Source: Chloroflexota bacterium (GTDB lineage Bacteria; Chloroflexota; Chloroflexia; Thermomicrobiales; JADLAZ01). Taken from it: 22,089 nt of DNA. The position numbers and the translations under genes are program-made. Positions 16,328-22,089 of this stretch are shown here, piece by piece (position 1 is the first letter of the stretch; each line of letters opens with the position of its first letter). The notes below the pieces were generated by a model. It had not been told where the DNA came from, did no database searches, and saw only the letters and a program-made list of their open reading frames with translations. Where the stretch lies: assembly GCA_020849725.1 (NCBI GenBank), contig JADLAZ010000065.1, positions 1-22,089 on the forward strand, read 5' to 3'.

Positions 16328-16765
16328 CTAGTGGCCGGAGGACGCGACGATACGCGCCGCCATCAAGGTCTCAATCACCGCCCGCGGAATGCGCTCGTTG
16401 AGCACGACCTCGCCCTTGGCCTGGCGGATCGCCTCGGCAAAGCGGGCCGCCCAGACATTCTCGAACAGCAGCAGCCCGATGGAGGTGTTGTTCTCCAGGG
16501 TCGCCGCCACGGCCTGCAAGTCGTCTTCGCTCAGCAGGCCGGCGATCTCGTCGACGACCGGGTCGAAGGCGGCGTACGTGTCGTCGTCCAGGTCGCTCAG
16601 CTCGAAGGTCGTAACCGTGCCGTCGGCGTCTTTGCCGACGAAGACGATGTCGATCACCCGGATGAGACCATCCTCGACCAGCGCGGCCAGCGCCGGCGCG
16701 ATCTCACCGGTGAACTGATTACCCGGGAACTTGACTTCCAGTAGCTCGATTGGTCCCAACGGCAT
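16328..16765 (-). CDS. DUF6325 family protein
   Basis: A 145-residue protein. The start MPLGPIELLEVKFPGNQF and the motif DGLIRVIDIVFVGKDADG define DUF6325; the acidic middle (ELSDLDDDTYAAFDPV) and the C-terminal ENVWAARFAEAI and NERIPRAVIE blocks also fit. No membrane segment. It shares the KDADG strand pattern with the DUF1269 protein two genes downstream, so the two may be distant relatives. A very good ribosome binding site (AAGGAGAAGCGC) fixes the start at 16765. It is the first gene behind the minus-strand promoter near 16902-16930. Function unknown. Confidence 0.87.
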   Translation of the reverse strand: MPLGPIELLEVKFPGNQFTGEIAPALAALVEDGLIRVIDIVFVGKDADGTVTTFELSDLDDDTYAAFDPVVDEIAGLLSEDDLQAVAATLENNTSIGLLLFENVWAARFAEAIRQAKGEVVLNERIPRAVIETLMAARIVASSGH

Positions 16766-16864
16766 GCGCTTCTCCTTACCTGATCGCGTGTGATCGCAGG
16801 CGATGGTGTGTGCGAGCGGGCGACCGCCGGCACTTACTGGCGCCAGCAGTGCGCAGGGCACATT

Positions 16865-16898
16865 GTCACCAGTGCTGGTACCCAGGTCCACTGGTGAC
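16865..16898. promoter_or_regulatory. 10-bp inverted repeat at the transcription start (operator or leader hairpin)
   Basis: GTCACCAGTG (16865-16874) and CACTGGTGAC (16889-16898) are perfect reverse complements separated by 14 bp. On the minus strand the repeat begins right at the expected transcription start downstream of the -10 box. It could bind a dimeric repressor or fold in the 5' leader RNA. Confidence 0.55.
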
Positions 16899-16901
16899 CG
16901 G

Positions 16902-16930
16902 ATTATACTCGGGCCGCCAGCGATTGTCAG
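16902..16930 (-). promoter_or_regulatory. sigma70-type promoter of the DUF6325-SHOCT-DUF1269 cluster
   Basis: Read on the minus strand: CTGACA (16930-16925), exactly 17 bp, then consensus TATAAT (16907-16902). The start would fall near 16895, giving a leader of about 130 bases. The same bases read TATACT (16904-16909) on the plus strand, pointing at the divergent gene at 16970. Confidence 0.65.
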
Positions 16931-16969
16931 ATCGGGCAGCGCCGGTCTGCGGCGGAGGGAGGCAACCCC

Positions 16970-17536
16970 ATGGTGGCGCGCCCGATCTACGAGGTCACAC
17001 TCCACCTGCACGACATCCGCGAGGTCTTCCACCAGCCGGCGGCGGACCCCTTCTCCGAGCAGTTCACCCACCACAGCTACACGTCCGGCATCGAGTTCAT
17101 CGCCAACGAGTTGGCCGCCAGCCGGTCGAAGAAGCCGGTGCGCGCCACGCTCGTCCTGCCGCCCGACCAGATCGGGCCGGGGCTGGAGGAGCGCACACGC
17201 GCGGCCGTCCAGCGCTACTGCCGGAGCCAGCTCGTCAAGCTCGACCAGGAGCTTCGGATGGCCCATCGCCGCATCATCCGGTCGTTCGTCGTCGCCCTCG
17301 TCGCCATGTTCGCGCTCTTCGGCATGGCGGCACTGCTGACGAGCAGCCGGCAGTTCATCCCTGAAGTGATCGCCGAGGGCCTCATTATCGCCGGCTGGGT
17401 GCTGCTCTGGTTCCCGCTCGATGAGCTGCTGTCGACCCTGCATTACGAGCAGTCGCACCGTGTCGTCTACCGCCGGCTGATGGCGATGGAGGTGGTGATT
17501 CTGCCAGCACCGATTGACCAGCCCGACGCTGCCTGA
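16970..17536 (+). CDS. uncharacterised two-helix membrane protein
   Basis: A 188-residue protein I do not recognise. Residues 1-100 are a soluble alpha/beta domain (YEVTLHLHDIREVFHQPAAD, then RATLVLPPDQIGPGLEERTR) ending in a charged helix. Two transmembrane helices follow at about 103-124 (IIRSFVVALVAMFALFGMAA) and 134-152 (IAEGLIIAGWVLLWFPLDEL), then a short tail with an amphipathic HRVVYRRLMAMEVVI strand. Both large domains are therefore probably cytoplasmic. The ATG at 16970 has a GGAGGGAGG ribosome binding site. It is divergent from the DUF6325 cluster and shares its regulatory region, so co-regulation is possible. Confidence 0.72.
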   Translation: MVARPIYEVTLHLHDIREVFHQPAADPFSEQFTHHSYTSGIEFIANELAASRSKKPVRATLVLPPDQIGPGLEERTRAAVQRYCRSQLVKLDQELRMAHRRIIRSFVVALVAMFALFGMAALLTSSRQFIPEVIAEGLIIAGWVLLWFPLDELLSTLHYEQSHRVVYRRLMAMEVVILPAPIDQPDAA

Positions 17537-17708
17537 CAGCCGCGCGACCATGGCGCGCCGCGCTGCCCTTAATCCACGCGGGCCGCCGATGCAGTAAAGT
17601 ACTGGACCGGGCGCGCCGTGTGGGGGGTGTCCGGGTGCTGCCCGTCCGAGCAGCCATCGCGCCCCAGGCGTGATAGAGCAAGCGTCATCAGTCGCAGAGG
17701 AGGAGCCG

Positions 17709-19598
17709 ATGAATCGACGATGGCTCGTGGCGCACGGCGTGGTCGTGCTGGCGTTGCTGGCGGCGTTCGTGCCGCCGGTGGCCGCCCAGCCCGCCCAGTT
17801 CGCCAATGTGCCCATCCAGCAGCTCTGGGAGCGCTACGATCTGCCGGTCGTCGCCCGCCAGACCGATCGCCAGTGGACCTGGGGACCGAACGTGTTCCAT
17901 ATCGGCTTCGAGCGCTACATCGAGTCGCCCGGTGGCCAGCGCCAGGTCCAGTACTTCGACAAGTCGAGGATGGAGCTGAACAATCCGGCTACCGGCGTCG
18001 TCACCAACGGCCTGCTGGTGCGCGAGCTGGTCTCCGGGCGCATGGCGCTGGGCGACGTCGCCTTCGAGCAGCGCGCACCGGCCTCGATAGGCGTGGCCGG
18101 TGACCCGATCGAGGTCAATCCCGATGCAGTCTCCTACGCCGACTTCGCCAATGTCGCCTCGATCGATGCCGACCGGCGGGCGCCGAATCGCACCGGTCAG
18201 GTCGTCAACCAGGGCATGGGCACCGCCGGCGTCATCTACGAGGTGCCACAGGCGACGATCGATCGCTACCAGCAGAACCACGTTCGCTACGCCCTCAACG
18301 AGCCGGTGCTCGGTCACAATGTCGCGAACGTGTTTATCGATTTCATGAACCAGAGCGGCACGCTCTTCGTCGATGGCCAGTTCCGGACCAATCAGCCGGT
18401 CTTCTCGCCCTGGATCGACGTGATGGGCCTGCCGATCACCGAGCCGTTCTGGACGCGCACGCGCATCGCCGGCCAGTTCCAGATCGTGCTGGTGCAGTTG
18501 TTCGAGCGGCGCGCGCTGACCTACACGCCGAGCAACCCGCCCGGCGCGCAGGTGGAGATGGGCAACGTCGGCCAGCACTACTTCAGCTGGTTGACCCGAC
18601 CGCTGCCGCCGCCACCCCCGCCCCCACCACCCCCGCTCCCGAACGCACCACAGTTCGTCAATTGGCCGCAGCGCACCGGCCTGACGGCGACGACGGCCAC
18701 GATCGAGTGGCGGACCGACGTGCCGACCAACAGCGTCGTCGAGTTCGACACCGACGCCAACCGCGACCCGTTCCGCAACCGGGCCGGCAACGCCACCAGC
18801 TTCCGCACCACGCATAACATCACGCTCACCGGGCTTGACCCGAGCCGGGTCTACTTCTGGCGGGTCGTCTCCGAGGATCGCAACGGCCAGCGCGTGCCGG
18901 AGAGCAACCACAGCTTCCGCACGCTGTCGGTGACTGGCGGCGGCTCCACCATCACCCAGCCGGGCGCCGGCCAGCGCGTCTCCAGCCCGCTGGTGGTGAC
19001 TGGCCAGGACGACGGCACCGCGTTCGATGCGCTCGTCGTGGTGCGGCTGCGCGACCCGCAGACGGGCTGGATCTACGCCGAGCGGGCCGCACCGGTGCAG
19101 GGCGCCAATCCCGGCCAGCCGGGGCCGTTCACGGCCACCCTCTTCTTCGCCGAGCCGGCCAGCGATCAGCCGGGGCTGGTCGAAGTGGTCAGTATCTCCC
19201 AGAACGAAGCGGTGCCGGAGCAGGTCCAGTCCACCGTCAACGTGACCATCGCCGGCGCCGCGACGCCCCAACCACCACCACCGCCGGACGGCGGCGGCAG
19301 CAATACCATCACTCGCCCGACCCACGACCAGCGCGTCGGCTCGCCGCTGCGCGTGCTGGGCACGGTCGACCGCCTGGTGCAGAACGGCAACATTATCGTG
19401 AACCTGCGCGACCGCACCACCGGCGCCATCGTGGCCTCGCAGCCGGGTCAGGCCAACTCGCGCGGCGAGTTCGATGTCCTGATCAGCTACCAGTCGCCGG
19501 CGCCCAACACGCCAGCGCTGGTCGAGATCGTGGCGCCGGAGCAGACCGACGGGCAGCGCAACGTCGTCAAGGTCACGCTCCAGTTCATCATGGCCTGA
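17709..19598 (+). CDS. secreted multidomain protein: N-terminal Chloroflexota-type domain, polyproline, FnIII-like, two Gmad2 domains
   Basis: A 629-residue exported protein. A signal peptide (MNRRWLVAHGVVVLALLAAF, then VPPVAAQ, residues 1-27) precedes a domain to about residue 295 with WERYDLPV, WTWGP and GQHYFSWL motifs that I associate with extracellular proteins of Chloroflexota. A run of ten prolines (about 299-312) links it to a fibronectin III-like domain (about 317-403: TATIEWRTDVPTNSVVEF, then THNITLTGLDPSRVYFWRVV). Two Gmad2-type immunoglobulin-like domains follow (about 412-513 and 532-629), each opening with ITxPxxxQRVxSPLxVxG. A second Pro/Gly linker separates them. No cell-wall anchor or catalytic motif is visible; a surface binding or structural role is inferred. 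The ATG at 17709 follows GAGGAGGAG; an in-frame GTG at 17670 lies upstream of that site and before the signal peptide. Confidence 0.85.
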   Translation: MNRRWLVAHGVVVLALLAAFVPPVAAQPAQFANVPIQQLWERYDLPVVARQTDRQWTWGPNVFHIGFERYIESPGGQRQVQYFDKSRMELNNPATGVVTNGLLVRELVSGRMALGDVAFEQRAPASIGVAGDPIEVNPDAVSYADFANVASIDADRRAPNRTGQVVNQGMGTAGVIYEVPQATIDRYQQNHVRYALNEPVLGHNVANVFIDFMNQSGTLFVDGQFRTNQPVFSPWIDVMGLPITEPFWTRTRIAGQFQIVLVQLFERRALTYTPSNPPGAQVEMGNVGQHYFSWLTRPLPPPPPPPPPPLPNAPQFVNWPQRTGLTATTATIEWRTDVPTNSVVEFDTDANRDPFRNRAGNATSFRTTHNITLTGLDPSRVYFWRVVSEDRNGQRVPESNHSFRTLSVTGGGSTITQPGAGQRVSSPLVVTGQDDGTAFDALVVVRLRDPQTGWIYAERAAPVQGANPGQPGPFTATLFFAEPASDQPGLVEVVSISQNEAVPEQVQSTVNVTIAGAATPQPPPPPDGGGSNTITRPTHDQRVGSPLRVLGTVDRLVQNGNIIVNLRDRTTGAIVASQPGQANSRGEFDVLISYQSPAPNTPALVEIVAPEQTDGQRNVVKVTLQFIMA

Positions 19599-19618
19599 TC
19601 GGCCTGCACGATGCGCAT

Positions 19619-19653
19619 CCGCGCCGGCCTGGGCATGCACCGGGCCGGCGCGG
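19619..19653 (+). terminator. GC-rich stem-loop after the secreted protein gene
   Basis: CCGCGCCGGCC (19619-19629) pairs perfectly with GGCCGGCGCGG (19643-19653) around a 13-base loop, 20 bases after the stop codon. There is no T-tract, so it may act as a terminator or a 3' stabiliser. The following bases to 19748 hold only the leader of the next gene. Confidence 0.5.
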
Positions 19654-19748
19654 CCGTGCCGATGGCACGCTGCTGGTGTATGCTGGTTGTGCGCTGCGTC
19701 ACGCCCCACTGATTCATCCATCACGGGCAGCGTGGTCGGAGGCCGCCC

Positions 19749-20411
19749 GTGGATGATCTCTCGCCGGTCCTCGCCGTCCTGTCGGCCATGATCACGCCGG
19801 TGGTGCTGATCACCGCCTGTGCCACCCTGATCACGTCCACCTCCAATCGGTCGGCGCGCGTGACCGACCGCCTCCACGACTGGTTCGCCGAGTTCGAGGA
19901 GCTGGCGGAGGAGGAATCGGCGCCAGGTACCGATCGACGCCGGGAGATGGTCTTCGAGCAACTCGACTTGCAGACCAGCCGCGCCCGGCTGCTGCAGCGC
20001 AGCCTGACGGCGACCTACGTGGCGCTGGGCTTCTTCGTCGGGGCCAGTGTCGCGATCGGTCTGGTCGGCGCGGCCTGGATGATCGGCTGGGAGTGGGCAC
20101 GGGTGGCGCTGCTGCCGATCGTGTTCAGCCTGATGGGCGCCGGCTGCCTGTTCTTTTCGAGCTACCTGCTCATCACCGAGGCACAGTTGGCGCTGCGCAC
20201 GACCGATCGGGAGATGGACTTCGTCTGGGAGCAAGGCCGGCGCTATGCCTCGGATGAGCTCCTCCAGCGCTGGCACAAGTATCGGCGCGAGCGCCATCGC
20301 TGGTTCGGTGTGGCCGGCACCGCCGGCGGCAACATCATCACCTGGCTCCAGGATCGCCAGTCCGCGCCGCGCCGCTGGTTCGGGGGGCGGCAGGAGCCGC
20401 CGGACGAGTAG
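19749..20411 (+). CDS. DUF2721 family membrane protein
   Basis: A 220-residue membrane protein. The N-terminal helix (LAVLSAMITPVVLITACATL, then ITSTSNRSARVTDRLH) with its SNR-A-R-DR box is characteristic of DUF2721. A charged cytoplasmic helix (EFEELAEEESAPGTDRRREM) is followed by two further transmembrane helices (about residues 95-118 and 121-146), and then a basic, Trp-containing C-terminal tail longer than usual for the family (RRERHRWFGVAGTAGG, then RRWFGGRQEPPDE). The start is a GTG preceded by GGAGG with suitable spacing; no in-frame ATG competes. Function unknown. The 206 bp after it, up to the LuxR gene stop, show no gene. Confidence 0.82.
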   Translation: MDDLSPVLAVLSAMITPVVLITACATLITSTSNRSARVTDRLHDWFAEFEELAEEESAPGTDRRREMVFEQLDLQTSRARLLQRSLTATYVALGFFVGASVAIGLVGAAWMIGWEWARVALLPIVFSLMGAGCLFFSSYLLITEAQLALRTTDREMDFVWEQGRRYASDELLQRWHKYRRERHRWFGVAGTAGGNIITWLQDRQSAPRRWFGGRQEPPDE

Positions 20412-20617
20412 CCGGCGCGCCCATGCTGGCGGTGCCGGTCGTCAGCCCGATTCAGCGTCGCCGGTGTCGCTGGCGCGCGGCCGGAGAGCGATGCGTTCCC
20501 CCCGGCCGCGATCGGTGGCGTAGTCGGCTCAGCCGAGCGGCCCGCGCCTGACCGCGCACCTGTCGAAAGGCGGGGGAGTGGACCGGCATGGGCGAGTCGC
20601 AGCGCCAGCACCCGGCA

Positions 20618-21985
20618 TCAGTCGAGCAGGCCGAAGGCACGAGCGCGTGCGACGGCGTCGGTGCGCCGTGCCGCGCCGAGCTTGCCGTAGATCGACCGCA
20701 GGTGCCACTTGACCGTGCTGACCGACAGCGAGAGGTGCTCGGCGATCGCGCTGGTGGCCAGGCCGGTGGCGGTGAGGACGAGCACGTCCTGCTCGCGGGC
20801 GGTGAGCGGCTCGGCCAGTGCCGTGCCGGGGCGGCTGACCAGCGCGCTCGGTAGCGCGGCCTCATCGATGCCGAATGCCGCCAGCAGTGCCGGCGCATTG
20901 GTCGCGCCGGCGGCATCACCCGCGGCAACCCGCTGCACCAGCGCCACGAGTGGTGCCCCTTCGTCGAGAAAGACCCGGCGCGCGCCCTTTAGCGCCGCCA
21001 GGCGCAGCGCGCGGCTCAGCTCCGCGGTCGCCTCGGCCGGCCGGCCGAGCGCCTCCAGCGCCAGCGCCTGCAAGGTGATGATCTCCAGCAGCGCGCGGCC
21101 GGCGCCGCCAGCCTCGGCGCGATCGCGCAGCTCGGCCAGCAGCATCAGCGCCCTGGCCGGCTCGCCCGCCAGCAGCGCAGCGCGCGCCAGCATCGCCGGA
21201 ATGGGGCTGTGTGCCCAATAGGCAAAGGGCGCCGCTGTCAGATCAACCCGCGCCGCCGTGTCGGCCCAGGCGCGCACGGCGCTCAGATCACCACGCGCCG
21301 CATCCAGGCGGGCACGCCAGGCCGGCACGACCTGCGCCGTCCAGGCCGCGCGCGCACCGTCGGTCGGGGCCACCTGGCGATAGTTGTACTCCGCCGCATC
21401 GAGCGCGCCGTAGGCGCCGTTGATGGCGCCGCGCGCGACCAGGAGTCGGGCACGGATGACGCCGGCCAAGAAGGTATGAAGAGCTCGACGCTGGGCCGTG
21501 GCTGACGCCTGCCACTGGTCCACGAGGCGGGTTGCCGCAACGAGGTCATCACGCTCGTAGCTGACCAGGGCCGCCACCAGATCGAGGACACTCGCCTCCT
21601 CCAGGCCCTGGGCGCCGAGGTGCTCAACCGTGGCCCGCGCTCGTTTCAGGTGTGCCTCGGCCGCCGTCAGGTGGCCGCGATCGTGCAGGATATGCGCCTG
21701 CTGGGCCAGGAAGGTGGCGGCGAGGTGGTGGTTGCCAGCGACCGTGGCCAGCACGCCTCCCTCAGTGGCCCGGTGCTGGGCGCCGGCCAGGTCGCCGGTG
21801 AAATGGGCCAGGTAGGTGGATTGGAGGAGCAAGAAGGCACGCCAGTCGGTGTCGTCGGCCGGCAACGCTGCCAGCGCCGCCTGGGCCAGCGTTCGTGCCC
21901 GGGAGCTGTCGCCGCGCAGGCTGGCGACCATCGTGCGCAAGACTGCGGCGCGGCCCTGGAGCAGGCAGTAGAGTTCGCTCAGAAT
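20618..21985 (-). CDS. LuxR-family (MalT-type) regulator, N-terminally truncated, probable pseudogene
   Basis: The C-terminal half of a large ATP-dependent LuxR regulator. From about 21985 the protein reads a helical TPR-like region (LRTMVASLRGDSSRARTLAQ, TYLAHFTGDLAGAQHRATEG, IPAMLARAALLAGEPARALM) and ends in a GerE helix-turn-helix (PLTAREQDVLVLTATGLATS, AIAEHLSLSVSTVKWHLRSI, YGKLGAARRTDAVARARAFG). Full-length relatives are about 850-920 residues with an N-terminal NTPase domain; here only about 450 residues remain and the NTPase is absent. The minus frame stays open to the window edge, but beyond about 22000 it becomes Pro-rich and unlike the family, and a plus-strand gene begins at 22051. 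The in-frame TTG at 21940 has no convincing ribosome binding site. I read it as a gene cut by an insertion; the exact 5' boundary is uncertain. Confidence 0.75.
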   Translation of the reverse strand: MLSELYCLLQGRAAVLRTMVASLRGDSSRARTLAQAALAALPADDTDWRAFLLLQSTYLAHFTGDLAGAQHRATEGGVLATVAGNHHLAATFLAQQAHILHDRGHLTAAEAHLKRARATVEHLGAQGLEEASVLDLVAALVSYERDDLVAATRLVDQWQASATAQRRALHTFLAGVIRARLLVARGAINGAYGALDAAEYNYRQVAPTDGARAAWTAQVVPAWRARLDAARGDLSAVRAWADTAARVDLTAAPFAYWAHSPIPAMLARAALLAGEPARALMLLAELRDRAEAGGAGRALLEIITLQALALEALGRPAEATAELSRALRLAALKGARRVFLDEGAPLVALVQRVAAGDAAGATNAPALLAAFGIDEAALPSALVSRPGTALAEPLTAREQDVLVLTATGLATSAIAEHLSLSVSTVKWHLRSIYGKLGAARRTDAVARARAFGLLD

Positions 21986-22050
21986 AAGCCTATGGTAAGC
22001 TGCCGGCCACGCGCCGGGCGGCGGCGCGGGTGGAGCCAGCGGAGGACGCC

Positions 22051-22089
22051 ATGATCGCGCGCTACGACTACCTGAGCCGCCATCCCGAC
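22051..22089 (+). CDS. start of a gene running off the window, possibly a transposase
   Basis: An ATG with a GGAGG ribosome binding site five bases upstream opens a frame reading MIARYDYLSRHPD to the window end. The pattern Y-x-x-L-S-R-H-P at an N-terminus recalls IS5-type DDE transposases, and the gene begins just where the LuxR regulator is truncated. Thirteen residues cannot prove the family. Confidence 0.4.
   Translation, partial: MIARYDYLSRHPD

Noticed and set aside
17595..17600. TAAAGT as a -10 box for the secreted protein gene
   Set aside because: No -35 hexamer at suitable spacing; not strong enough to list as a promoter.
16766..17815. Extension of the DUF6325 gene upstream to a 495-residue protein
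   Set aside because: It would cross the promoter and the divergent membrane protein gene; the ATG at 16765 has a strong ribosome binding site and matches the family start.
18601..18645. CCG/CCA/CCC-rich tract as a tandem DNA repeat or CRISPR-like element
   Set aside because: It simply encodes the polyproline linker with mixed proline codons in the correct frame.
17688..20297. Long minus-strand open frame of 869 codons opposite the secreted and DUF2721 genes
   Set aside because: The opposite strand carries clear domains, a signal peptide and ribosome binding sites; the antisense product has no family features.

Overview
The window is GC-rich bacterial chromosomal DNA with densely packed genes on both strands and good purine-rich ribosome binding sites. 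The gene mix points to an aerobic Chloroflexota, possibly Thermomicrobia-like. It includes a secreted protein with an N-terminal domain I associate with that phylum, Gmad2 domains, a MalT-type LuxR regulator, an ISAzo13-like transposase relic and DUF6325/SHOCT/DUF1269 proteins. This taxonomic reading is inference from gene content and base composition. No rRNA, tRNA or CRISPR array was seen.

Positions 1-2228 (+) hold the 3' part of an enolase-superfamily OSBS/N-succinylamino acid racemase gene followed by an M20 metallopeptidase. This pairing resembles D-to-L amino acid conversion through N-succinyl intermediates. On the minus strand, 2241-4073 encodes a membrane protein with C-terminal TPR repeats. 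Behind its start, 4198-4500 holds a decayed galE fragment carrying deletions and a frameshift.

Positions 4649-9116 (+) are genome maintenance: endonuclease IV (nfo) followed 10 bp later by the chromosome condensation ATPase smc. A compact minus-strand operon follows (11016 down to 9214): 3-methyladenine DNA glycosylase I (tag), a HipA-like kinase and a DUF3037 protein, all with overlapping ends. Divergent from it is a small ParB-fold gene (11338-11724) whose strong sigma70-type promoter overlaps a perfect inverted repeat. After it come a transposase relic (11758-11920) and an amidase (12046-13461).

Positions 16765-13516 (-) run DUF6325, SHOCT, DUF1269, then, after a stem-loop, a Yip1-like membrane protein overlapping by 4 bp a membrane-anchored alpha/beta hydrolase. 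This cluster starts from a near-consensus promoter with a 10-bp inverted repeat at the transcription start. Divergent from it on the plus strand are a two-helix membrane protein, a secreted multidomain protein (polyproline, fibronectin III-like, two Gmad2 domains) and a DUF2721 membrane protein.

At the right edge, a MalT-type LuxR regulator (-) keeps only its TPR and DNA-binding parts. It is cut off where a new plus-strand gene begins at 22051, possibly the transposase of an insertion sequence.
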